From Cellvibrio sp. (lineage in GTDB: Bacteria > Pseudomonadota > Gammaproteobacteria > Pseudomonadales > Cellvibrionaceae), in NCBI GenBank assembly GCA_016712405.1, contig JADJRD010000001.1:186001-250000 (forward strand): a stretch of 64,000 bases of DNA, given 5' to 3'. A program made the position numbers and the translations under genes. The notes beneath the pieces are model-generated. The model made no database searches, was not told the DNA's origin, and saw only the letters and a list, made by a program, of their open reading frames with translations. Each line of letters opens with the position of its first letter. The first letter of the stretch is position 1. Shown here in pieces: positions 28,723 to 35,953 of the stretch.

Positions 28723-29115
28723 ATGCACGCACTTGCACAACCCTCCGCCCTAACTGCCAATGCTGCTATAGGCACTGCGTTGAATATTCTAAATAAATGG
28801 AGCTGCACTGAAAAAGAAAAAATGGCAATTTTGGGAGTGGGGCGTTCAACGCTTCATAAATATCAAGCCTCAGCTGAAGGGGCAAGATTAACGCCAGATC
28901 TGTTGGAGCGTATTAGTTACCTTCTGAATATCCATGCTTTATTACGCACAATTTTTGAAAATCCGGACAACATTTATGGCTTTGTGCGCATGCCAAATCG
29001 CAGTGCTTTTTTTGGCGGTAAAGCACCTATGGATATTATGAGCAGTGGATTAATGACGGCATTATATGAAGTGTATAAGCATCTTGATGCTATAAGGTCA
29101 GGTGAATTTGCATGA
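28723..29115 (+). CDS. Xre/MbcA/ParS-type antitoxin
   Basis: 130 residues. An N-terminal helix-turn-helix-like region (about 25-60, KEKMAILGVGRSTLHKYQ) is followed by the DUF2384 toxin-binding domain (about 65-128), containing ALLRTIFENPDNIYGFVRMPNR and the closing YEVYKHLDAIRSG. Such proteins neutralise RES toxins and repress their own operon. The stop overlaps the toxin start (ATGA), so the two are translationally coupled. Confidence 0.88.
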   Translation: MHALAQPSALTANAAIGTALNILNKWSCTEKEKMAILGVGRSTLHKYQASAEGARLTPDLLERISYLLNIHALLRTIFENPDNIYGFVRMPNRSAFFGGKAPMDIMSSGLMTALYEVYKHLDAIRSGEFA

Positions 29116-29822
29116 GTTCATCTGATTTGTCAGGGATAAACATAGACACTCAAGATTTTCAGGCTCAAGTTTGTTATAGATTAATGCCAAGTAAGTTTCC
29201 GCCGATTGCATTATTCGAAGACGTTGCCAATCATCAGGATTTTGAAATTCTTTTTGCTATCCAAGCCATTACTAATCCGCGTTTGCGACAAGAATTGGGT
29301 AACTTAAATTGTGTGCCAGTTGAGGAGCGTCCTTACGGTATTCGCGGATGTTCTTATGCCTTGGGGCCATTTGTGCATGTGAATCCTTCTGGCTCGCGTT
29401 TTTCGAGAGGATATTTTGGCATTTACTATGCGGCGGTCGATATACAAACGGCAATTGCCGAAACTCGTTATCATCAAGAAAAATATTTTTCTTCTATAGA
29501 GGGTTTAAAATACGATCGCCTTTCCATGCGTTGTTTAAAAACGATTTTTTCTGCTAATTTGCATGATATTCGTGGCGATCAGCATCGCCAATCCAATTGG
29601 TATTTGTTAGACGACTATCATCATTCTCAATTATTGGGTGACCAATTAAAAAAAATGGGATCTACAGGTATAGTTTACGATTCTGTGAGAAATCCTGGTC
29701 ATAGTTGTTATGGATTATTTACACCCAAAGTGATTGCTGATGTCATTCAAGCTGCGCATTACAGTTATATTTGGGACGGGATAAAAATTTCTGTGGCAAT
29801 GGAAATGTTGACAGTGGTTTGA
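29112..29822 (+). CDS. RES-domain toxin (putative NAD+-consuming)
   Basis: 236 residues with an internal RES domain (about 75-215). Conserved R, S/Y and E positions are seen in RGCSYALGPF, NPSGSRFSRG and the helix AIAETRYHQEKYF. Characterised relatives (RES and MbcT) degrade NAD+ and arrest growth until bound by the Xre/MbcA partner, here the gene directly upstream. The length is in the usual range and nothing is broken. The 3' end faces flgN three bases away. Confidence 0.88.
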   Translation: MSSSDLSGINIDTQDFQAQVCYRLMPSKFPPIALFEDVANHQDFEILFAIQAITNPRLRQELGNLNCVPVEERPYGIRGCSYALGPFVHVNPSGSRFSRGYFGIYYAAVDIQTAIAETRYHQEKYFSSIEGLKYDRLSMRCLKTIFSANLHDIRGDQHRQSNWYLLDDYHHSQLLGDQLKKMGSTGIVYDSVRNPGHSCYGLFTPKVIADVIQAAHYSYIWDGIKISVAMEMLTVV

Positions 29823-29824
29823 GT

Positions 29825-30304
29825 TTACGCCTTGGCCAAAGTATAAGAGCCCGTTGTTTGTGTTTTGCTTGAGCCGTTTGCTCCATAAAGTGAGGGTGCT
29901 GCAACTTGGCCGCGAATCAGATTCAAAATATGCCCGAAGGTTTTTTGTGATCGGGAAATTAATTTTCCATTGATTTGATTCAGTGCTTGGCAATCTTCAT
30001 AACACTTCACTACCGCTTGCCACTCAACTTCCAGAGGTTTAGTCAGTGGGTGGCGATTAAGAAATTGACTCCATCCTGCAGCTGTTTGTGGCAGATTTAA
30101 TTTCGCTAGCACTTGAGCACGAAATTTAACTTGTTGGGATATTTGATCGATCAACTGAATTTTGCGTTCAATTATCGATTGCATTGAATCGAGATTGCGT
30201 TTTTCCAAGCATTCGCGTTCTTTTACTAAACAGCCCTGTAATTCTTCCAGTGCTGATTTATCTTGTGCAATCATGTTACGCAGAGAGTTGATATCCATTG
30301 ACAT
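29825..30304 (-). CDS. flgN: Flagellar secretion chaperone FlgN
   Basis: 159 residues, almost wholly helical, with heptad-like Leu/Glu patterns (SALEELQGCLVKERECLEKR) and the C-terminal NQINGKLISRSQKTF segment of FlgN. It is the export chaperone for hook-filament junction proteins FlgK and FlgL, both encoded in this window. It follows flgM on the same strand. Start is ATG 30304; an ATG six bases on (30298) has better spacing to GAGGT. Confidence 0.85.
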   Translation of the reverse strand: MSMDINSLRNMIAQDKSALEELQGCLVKERECLEKRNLDSMQSIIERKIQLIDQISQQVKFRAQVLAKLNLPQTAAGWSQFLNRHPLTKPLEVEWQAVVKCYEDCQALNQINGKLISRSQKTFGHILNLIRGQVAAPSLYGANGSSKTQTTGSYTLAKA

Positions 30305-30376
30305 AGCGACCTCGATATTTTGCAGCTAAAACTGACTGCCACTCAACCTTGGGGTGTTGGGTGGCAGTGAATATTC

Positions 30377-30688
30377 TTATCCGAGCAATTCTTCCTGATT
30401 TAACAAAGCATCAGCGATTCGCTCTGGGTTAACATGAAATTTGCCATCGGCAATCGCCTTGCGAATTTCATTCACTTTTTCCAAATTGACATCAGGTGAC
30501 GCGTTGATTTTGGCTTGTAACTGGCCAAGCTTTTGCGCTTCCTGACTCAATTGAACTTGATCAACGGAGGACTTTCCTTTCGGTTGGCTAGTAACCGCTG
30601 CTGACTGCGCGGGTTCAGTAGCAACACTATTGCGGCTTCGAGTGGTTTTGGCATCACTGTTACTAATGCCGTTGGTATTAATGTTCAT
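30377..30688 (-). CDS. flgM: Anti-sigma-28 factor FlgM
   Basis: 103 residues. A disordered N-terminus precedes a C-terminal sigma-28-binding helix region (about 45-98) with VQLSQEAQKLGQLQAKINASPDVNLEKVNEIRKAI, then GKFHVNPERIADALL, the family hallmark. It holds FliA inactive until exported through the completed hook. It sits between flgA and flgN and has its own sigma-28 promoter, giving feedback control. Confidence 0.93.
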   Translation of the reverse strand: MNINTNGISNSDAKTTRSRNSVATEPAQSAAVTSQPKGKSSVDQVQLSQEAQKLGQLQAKINASPDVNLEKVNEIRKAIADGKFHVNPERIADALLNQEELLG

Positions 30689-30758
30689 CTTAAATCCCCA
30701 AGTAATAACACAGATAAATCCAAGGTCGAGGGAGCTGGATTAAGGCTTCCCGTTAGGC

Positions 30759-30785
30759 TATCGGCTGATACCTGAAATCCTTTAG
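30759..30785 (-). promoter_or_regulatory. Sigma-28 (FliA) promoter of flgM-flgN
   Basis: On the minus strand TAAA (30785-30782), a 15-base spacer and GCCGATAG (30766-30759) match the FliA consensus TAAA-N15-GCCGATAA at all but the final base. It lies about 70 bases before flgM, inside the flgA-flgM gap. Confidence 0.8.
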
Positions 30786-30802
30786 CTGTTATTTGTAAAT
30801 AT

Positions 30803-31540
30803 CTACAATATTTCAACAGCTGCCTGACCGACGACCTTGGCGTTGATAATTCTTTCTGACTGACTGTTTTTCACACGGATCTGTTGCCCCAATTTTCCAT
30901 CTGTCATAGCGACCCCCTGCATCACGACCTGAATGCTCCCTGATTTGGTGGTAATGCTGACTAGCTCTCCACGGCTGATGGTCTTGGGCTGATCCAATAG
31001 GGTTGTTTTAAAGGCATCCCCCGCATTCATTGATCGCTTCAGTGCTTTACCCGCGATTGCAGAGTTGTCTAGCTCCAGGCTATCTCCCAATGGGCTGATA
31101 TTGCGGACTTCCATGCCAATATCGCTCATATCAACGACAGTGCCTCAGCTTAAGTTTCGGCTAGCCACTGGCAATGCGCGGAAAATATCCACTTGGGCGG
31201 GAAGGTGAATTGCCCAACCATTCTGATCCAGGCAGCGGCAGTCCAAGGTTACATTTCCTCCGGGACCGGCAGTATCTTGCAGGCTAAAGCTAATGGGTTG
31301 ATGGCAGGCGGACAGTTTTAGCCGTTTATCCCAAGTGCCTAATTTAATAATGAGCTGTTCATTTTTTTCGGATTGATATCGCTCTACTAAAAACTTTTCA
31401 GCCTCTTGGCGGATTGTTGAGAGATTTTGTAAGGCTTGAGCCGACGCAAATTGAGCTAAAACCAGTGTAAAAAAGCCTACACAAGCAATGCGAGGGAATT
31501 GCTTATAAGAAAACTTTTTAAAATCACTGGGAAGATTCAT
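30803..31540 (-). CDS. flgA: Flagellar P-ring assembly protein FlgA, with in-frame TGA
   Basis: Periplasmic chaperone for FlgI. The 245-codon frame has a signal peptide (core ACVGFFTLVLAQFASA), the N-terminal domain, and a C-terminal SAF domain (EVRNISPLGDSLELDNSAIAGK ... NSQSERIINAKVVG). A TGA (minus strand, 31147-31145) sits in frame between ASRNLS and GTVVDMS, where homologues usually have Arg-Gly; CGA to TGA would explain it. Both halves are in the same frame, so this is a substitution and not an indel. Either flgA is truncated or the base is wrong. AGGAT precedes the ATG. Confidence 0.85.
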
Positions 31541-31619
31541 TTTTTATCCTATGCTCTAGTTCAGATGGCTCGAAACCTGTCTGAAGCTTGACGGTTTATG
31601 CCCGGATAAGAACGACATT

Positions 31620-31635
31620 GCAAAAGTTATGCCTT
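31620..31635 (-). promoter_or_regulatory. Sigma-54 promoter of flgA
   Basis: The minus strand reads AAGGCATAACTTTTGCAA: GG (31633-31632) and GC (31621-31620) are separated by exactly ten bases, the -24/-12 spacing of RpoN promoters. It lies about 80 bases before flgA, in the gap divergent from cheV. Confidence 0.65.
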
Positions 31636-31667
31636 CTTGAGAAAAGTTTAACGAACTGAGGTGAACA

Positions 31668-32617
31668 ATGGCCGGCGTAATGGATAGTGTTAACCAGCGC
31701 ACGCAATTGGTTGGACAAAACAGGCTGGAGCTATTGCTGTTCAGATTGAATAGCCAGCAGCTCTACGGCATTAACGTATTCAAGGTGAAAGAGGTGCTTC
31801 AATGCCCTCCGTTGAATGCCATTCCTGGTCGAAACGATGTGGTTCGTGGAGTTGCCCATATTCGTGGTGGGACTATTCCTATCATGGACATGAATTTAGC
31901 GATCGGTCGTAAGCCATTGCCGGAAATAGAAACCTGTTTTGTGATCATTACAGAATACAACCGAACTGCTCAGGGTTTTTTGGTGAGATCGGTGGAGCGC
32001 ATAGTCAATATGAATTGGGGGGATATACATCCTCCGCCAAAAGGCGCAGGTAAAGATCACTATTTAACGGCGGTGACTCAAGTTGAAGGTCAATTGGTTG
32101 AAATTATTGACGTTGAAAAAATTCTCGCCGAAGTATCACCTATGCGACAAGAAGTCAGTGCGGGTGTTGTGGATGATGGAATTGCAGAAAAAGTGGTGCA
32201 AAAACATGTGCTCATTGTTGATGATTCCACAATCGCGCGCAAACAAATACAACGAGTAGTAGAAGGTATGGGAATTCGCACCACCATGAAAAAGATGGTG
32301 CTGAAGCTTTGACTTATTTAAAAGAATTATTGGCATCGGGCAAGGATCCCTATGCTGAGTTGGTGATGATTATTTGCGATATCGAAATGCCGGAAATGGA
32401 TGGTTACACCTTCACTGCTGAAGTGAGAAATAATCCTGATCTTAAAAAATTACATATAGTGTTGCACACGTCGCTGAGTGGTGTATTTAATGAAGCCATG
32501 GTGAGAAAAGTCGGTGCAGATGATTTCCTGGCAAAATTTAATCCTGATGAGCTTGCCAAGCGAGTGAATGACAGAGTCTTGGCAATTACTGGCGAAGATT
32601 TATTAGCCGGTCAATAG
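31668..32617 (+). CDS. cheV: Chemotaxis coupling protein CheV (frameshifted)
   Basis: An N-terminal CheW-like domain (about 20-165) joined to a C-terminal receiver (about 180-310), which couples receptors to CheA with phosphorylation control. The receiver has VLIVDDSTIARKQI and the phosphoacceptor in IICDIEMPEMDGY. One A is missing near 32292 (ATGAAAAAGATGG for ATGAAAAAAGATGG), which cuts the receiver in two; restoring it gives TTMKKDGAEALTYLKELL. cheV-cheR upstream of flgB is the usual order in pseudomonads and vibrios. RBS is GAGGTGA. Confidence 0.92.
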
Positions 32618-32643
32618 TAAACGGTTGTAGTTGAGAAGGTTCG

Positions 32644-33471
32644 ATGGATCAAAATGATTTTAATCAGTTTCGTCAGTTTTTAGAGGATGCCTGCGGGATT
32701 TCTCTAGGCGAAAATAAGCAGTATTTGGTTTCTAATCGAATTCGAAAAATACTGGAAGACAATAAAATTGACAATCTTGGTGAGTTGGTTCGTCAATTAA
32801 AACAAGGCGTGAGTCGTCGATTGCGAGATCAAGTCATTGATTCCATGACAACCAACGAAACTTTTTGGTTTCGTGATACCTATCCTTACGAACATTTAAA
32901 AAACGTTCATTTTCCCCAGTTATTAACCGCCAATAATAAATCCATGGGCAGTGTTCGAATATGGTCAGCGGCTTGTTCTTCAGGGCAGGAGCCTTATTCA
33001 ATCAGCATCATGGTCGAAGAATTTAAACGTCAACAGATGGGTGTTTTACCCAAACAAGTACAAATAGTCGCAACCGATTTGTCTACCAGTATCATGGAAC
33101 AAGCGAAATCGGGAGAATACGACAAATTATCCGTGTTGAGAGGATTATCTCAAGAACGGTTGGATCGATATTTTGATAAATCACTGAATGACAATTGGCG
33201 TGTTAAGCCCTTTATTAAAGAGAAAGTGGAATTTCGTGTGCTGAATTTGATGGATTCTTACAGCTCGCTGGGTAAGTTTGACATGGTCTTTTGTCGAAAT
33301 GTTTTAATTTATTTTAACGGTGATTTAAAGCGTCAAATTCTGCAAAAAATTCATGGTTGTTTAAAACCGGGTGGAATTCTTTATGTGGGCTCTTCCGAGA
33401 GTTTATCCGGCGCTTCAGATTTGTTTGAAATGATTAAGTGTGAACCGGGAATTTATTACCGGGCGATTTAA
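32644..33471 (+). CDS. cheR: Chemotaxis protein methyltransferase CheR
   Basis: 275 residues. SAM-dependent methyltransferase that modifies glutamates of chemoreceptors. The N-terminal helical CheR_N domain (about 1-75) is followed by the Rossmann domain with VRIWSAACSSGQEPYSISIM (SAM motif I), ATDLSTS and FDMVFCRNVLIYF. It is complete and lies 26 bases after cheV. The receptor at 19122-21137 is a plausible substrate, though it lacks a tether pentapeptide. Confidence 0.95.
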   Translation: MDQNDFNQFRQFLEDACGISLGENKQYLVSNRIRKILEDNKIDNLGELVRQLKQGVSRRLRDQVIDSMTTNETFWFRDTYPYEHLKNVHFPQLLTANNKSMGSVRIWSAACSSGQEPYSISIMVEEFKRQQMGVLPKQVQIVATDLSTSIMEQAKSGEYDKLSVLRGLSQERLDRYFDKSLNDNWRVKPFIKEKVEFRVLNLMDSYSSLGKFDMVFCRNVLIYFNGDLKRQILQKIHGCLKPGGILYVGSSESLSGASDLFEMIKCEPGIYYRAI

Positions 33472-33774
33472 TCATTCACCCAAACCTAGATCAGCATCAT
33501 CCAGTAATTGTCGGCGATGCCTTACCGTCAAAACATAAATTGTGGCGGATGATATTTTGTAAATAATTCGATAATTTCCATAAAACACTTCACGGATTTC
33601 ATCGCGTTGAATTTCGGGTACTTGTTTTCCGCTGTAAGGTAGATCTGATGTTCGTTGTACGGAATCAAAAATACCTTCAGCCCATTTTTGTACAGCCATA
33701 GGTTTATCAAGAGCAATAAGCTCAGCGAAATCGCTGATTTTTTGTATGGCGAGGGGCGACCATATTATTTCCAA
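33472..33774 (-). CDS. RelE/ParE-family toxin
   Basis: 100 residues of the compact ParE fold: MEIIWSPLAIQKISDFAELI, then helices and the C-terminal strands VFYGNYRIIYKISSATIYVLTVRHRRQLL, with the conserved R-x-x-Y-R-I-I-Y and V-x-H-R-R-Q motifs. ParE members poison gyrase while RelE members cut mRNA; the sequence resembles ParE more. It is downstream of its antitoxin by two bases and its stop abuts the cheR stop from the other strand. Confidence 0.88.
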   Translation of the reverse strand: MEIIWSPLAIQKISDFAELIALDKPMAVQKWAEGIFDSVQRTSDLPYSGKQVPEIQRDEIREVFYGNYRIIYKISSATIYVLTVRHRRQLLDDADLGLGE

Positions 33775-33776
33775 TC

Positions 33777-34061
33777 TTAAATCCTTTTGGCGATCCTTTT
33801 CATGATGATTTGTTTGGCATCTTCTTGATTGATACCTTCACCCTGAGCAATTTGGGTTTCGGCTTTGTATATTTCGTCTAACAGCTCAAGTCGGCTTTGC
33901 ATGGTTTCAAACTCTCCTACGTCTATCAAGACAGCAACCCCACGGCCATGTTGAGTTAAGACTATTGGTCTCTTGGTTTTGGTGACTTGTTGAATGCATG
34001 AACTTACACCAGCTCTAAATTCTGATAAGGGTTTAATGTCTTGTTCATAGTTGATACGCAA
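33777..34061 (-). CDS. Phd/YefM-family antitoxin
   Basis: 94 residues from a TTG start at 34061, chosen because GGAG precedes it by eight bases and because the family N-terminus should lie right there (LRINYEQDIKPLSEFRAGVSSCIQQV). An upstream in-frame ATG at 34127 would add 22 residues unlike the family. The Phd DNA-binding fold includes KTKRPIVLTQHGRGVAVLIDVGEFE; the C-terminal tail binds the toxin encoded immediately downstream. Confidence 0.85.
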   Translation of the reverse strand: MRINYEQDIKPLSEFRAGVSSCIQQVTKTKRPIVLTQHGRGVAVLIDVGEFETMQSRLELLDEIYKAETQIAQGEGINQEDAKQIIMKRIAKRI

Positions 34062-34078
34062 TATTTGTACTCCAATTT

Positions 34079-34094
34079 GTACGTAAATATGTAC
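34079..34094. promoter_or_regulatory. Candidate operator of the Phd/ParE operon
   Basis: GTAC-N8-GTAC (34079-34094) is a near-palindrome matching 12 of 16 positions, located 18-33 bases upstream of the antitoxin TTG start. Autorepression by Phd-type antitoxins uses palindromes at this place. Confidence 0.45.
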
Positions 34095-34272
34095 TGTAAG
34101 TTTGGTTGAGCTGGGATGACTCGTCAATAAGGAGTTGAATTTTTAATTCGGCAAGAGTTTGCCGCTAGTCATCTGATATATACGCGATAAATCACGTTGT
34201 TTTGCCGCTTTTCTTCTCAATAATTAAAAATAAAATCAATAAAAATCAATTGGTTAAATAATTTATAGGGTT

Positions 34273-34287
34273 TGGCACAAGGGTTGC
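34273..34287 (+). promoter_or_regulatory. Sigma-54 promoter of the flgB operon
   Basis: TGGCACAAGGGTTGC matches the RpoN consensus TGGCAC-N5-TTGC exactly, with ten bases between the GG and GC. It lies about 50 bases before the flgB ATG. Confidence 0.9.
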
Positions 34288-34336
34288 AATTCATCTTGAA
34301 ACGGAACTAATCCGGCAATTTTGTAGAGACAAGATT

Positions 34337-34735
34337 ATGACCATTTCCTTTGAAGCAGCCTTAGGTATTCACGAGAAAGCATTGCGCTTTCGCGGTGAGC
34401 GAGCTTCTGTGTTGGCAGACAACCTCGCCAATGCCGATACTCCCGGTTACAAAGCCAGAGATTTGGATTTCAAAACGGCTCTGCAAAATGCTACTAAATC
34501 AACGGATCGTTTTTCCATGCAAAAAACACATTCCGGTCATCAATTTGGTATTGGATTTATGGAATCCGGTGAAGAATTGTATCGCGTCCCTCAGCAAGCG
34601 TCTTTGGATGGTAATACAGTTGAAGATCAAATCGAACATGCAGAATACATGAAAAATGCCTTGGCATTTCAAGCCAGTTTTCAGTTTCTGAACAGTAAAT
34701 TTAATGGATTGCGCACCGCAATTCGTGGCGACTAA
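34337..34735 (+). CDS. flgB: Flagellar proximal rod protein FlgB
   Basis: 132 residues, the usual length. It has the rod-family N-terminal motif ASVLADNLANADTPGYKARDLDF and the C-terminal helix YMKNALAFQASFQFLNSKFNGLRTAI. It forms the base of the rod above the MS ring. It is the first gene of the rod-hook operon behind a sigma-54 promoter; flgC follows after 24 bases. Confidence 0.96.
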   Translation: MTISFEAALGIHEKALRFRGERASVLADNLANADTPGYKARDLDFKTALQNATKSTDRFSMQKTHSGHQFGIGFMESGEELYRVPQQASLDGNTVEDQIEHAEYMKNALAFQASFQFLNSKFNGLRTAIRGD

Positions 34736-34759
34736 TTAAATTATTGACTGGGGTGAGAT

Positions 34760-35197
34760 ATGGCGCTCGGAAATATTTTTGATATAGCGGGAACCGGAAT
34801 GAACGCACAAAGTTTGCGTTTAAATACCACCGCGAGCAATTTAGCCAACGCAGAATCGGCAAGCTCTAGTATTGATCAAGTTTATCGTGCACGTCATCCG
34901 GTTTTTTCTGCCATACATCAACAAGTGATGAGTAGCTTTGCGGTGAGCGATCAGGATGCTCCAGCAATTGCCGGTGTAAAAGTGGATGGTATTGTTGAAA
35001 GTGATGCACCTTTAGTTCGTCGTTATGAGCCAGATCATCCCAAGGCGAATGAAGAAGGATATGTTTATTATCCTAACGTGAATCCTGTTGAAGAGTTAAC
35101 CAATATGATTTCGGCTTCACGCTCATTTCAAATGAATGTTGAGGTGATGAATTCTGCTAAACAAATGATGCAGCGTGTGCTGACGTTAGGTCAATAA
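34760..35197 (+). CDS. flgC: Flagellar proximal rod protein FlgC
   Basis: 145 residues with the N-terminal rod motif GMNAQSLRLNTTASNLANAES, the YEPDHPKANEEGYVYYPNVNPVEEL block characteristic of FlgC, and the C-terminal rod helix. It assembles with FlgB and FlgF in the proximal rod. GGGGTGAG precedes the ATG. Confidence 0.96.
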   Translation: MALGNIFDIAGTGMNAQSLRLNTTASNLANAESASSSIDQVYRARHPVFSAIHQQVMSSFAVSDQDAPAIAGVKVDGIVESDAPLVRRYEPDHPKANEEGYVYYPNVNPVEELTNMISASRSFQMNVEVMNSAKQMMQRVLTLGQ

Positions 35198-35207
35198 GGG
35201 GGCAATC

Positions 35208-35909
35208 ATGTCATTAGTATCATCAGCGACCAATACAATTCCGACAGATGCTCTTAGCATTAATAAAAAAACCGAAACCAAAAAAAATAATAATGAATTG
35301 GGTCAAGCTGCATTTCTGGAATTGATGATCACACAAATGAAAAATCAAAATCCATTAGAGCCGCAAGATAACAGTGAATTTGTAGCGCAACTTGCCCAAT
35401 TCAGTTCGGTAGAAGGTTTAGAGCGATTAAACAAAAATTTTACTAATTTCATGTCGACCAATGCATTGCAGGCCTCATCGTTAGTAGGGCGTAGTGTCAG
35501 CGTTGAAACCGATACCAGTAGCTTGCAAAAAGGCGGTTTGATTTCTGGAATGGTGGATATGGATTATTCAACCGACGATACGAAAATTTCGATTTATGAC
35601 GAAGCCGGTTCTTTGGTGCAAACCATTCCTGTAGGTGAATTAGCCAAGGGTGAAAATGTTTTCCGTTGGGACGGTCAGAATATTGAAGTCAATGGAAAAT
35701 TATTGGATTGGAAAGCACCGGATAACGGCGCCGCAATAGGTACTTATCGATTTGAAGTCACTGCCACGCAAAATGGTAAAACTGAATCCTTAAAAACTTC
35801 CTTAAGTGCAAACGTGAATAGCGTCAGCATTAATGAAGCCGGTGAGTTAATTTTGAATCTGGCTGGCATAGGTCCGGTCAATGTCAAAGATGTTAAACAA
35901 TTTAATTAA
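35208..35909 (+). CDS. flgD: Flagellar hook capping protein FlgD
   Basis: 233 residues. The N-terminal scaffold region has the family motif FLELMITQMKNQNPLEPQDNSEFVAQLAQFSSVEGL (about 36-71, quoted only in part as the best hallmark), followed by Tudor-like and FnIII-like domains (GMVDMD ... YRFEVTA). It caps the growing hook and guides FlgE polymerisation. The gene is intact and sits in its usual place before flgE. Confidence 0.95.
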   Translation: MSLVSSATNTIPTDALSINKKTETKKNNNELGQAAFLELMITQMKNQNPLEPQDNSEFVAQLAQFSSVEGLERLNKNFTNFMSTNALQASSLVGRSVSVETDTSSLQKGGLISGMVDMDYSTDDTKISIYDEAGSLVQTIPVGELAKGENVFRWDGQNIEVNGKLLDWKAPDNGAAIGTYRFEVTATQNGKTESLKTSLSANVNSVSINEAGELILNLAGIGPVNVKDVKQFN

Positions 35910-35953
35910 TTTCAATTTAATTAATTTATAAGTGCGCACAGACGAGGTGAATC

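Noticed and set aside
31145..31147. Selenocysteine or programmed read-through at the flgA TGA
   Set aside because: There is no SECIS-like hairpin directly after the codon, and FlgA has no redox site where a selenocysteine would make sense. A mutation or base error is simpler.
31582..31609. Sigma-28 promoter for cheV
   Set aside because: TGAA and CCGGATAA match the FliA boxes only partly, and the spacing is one base too long, so I left it out of the feature list.
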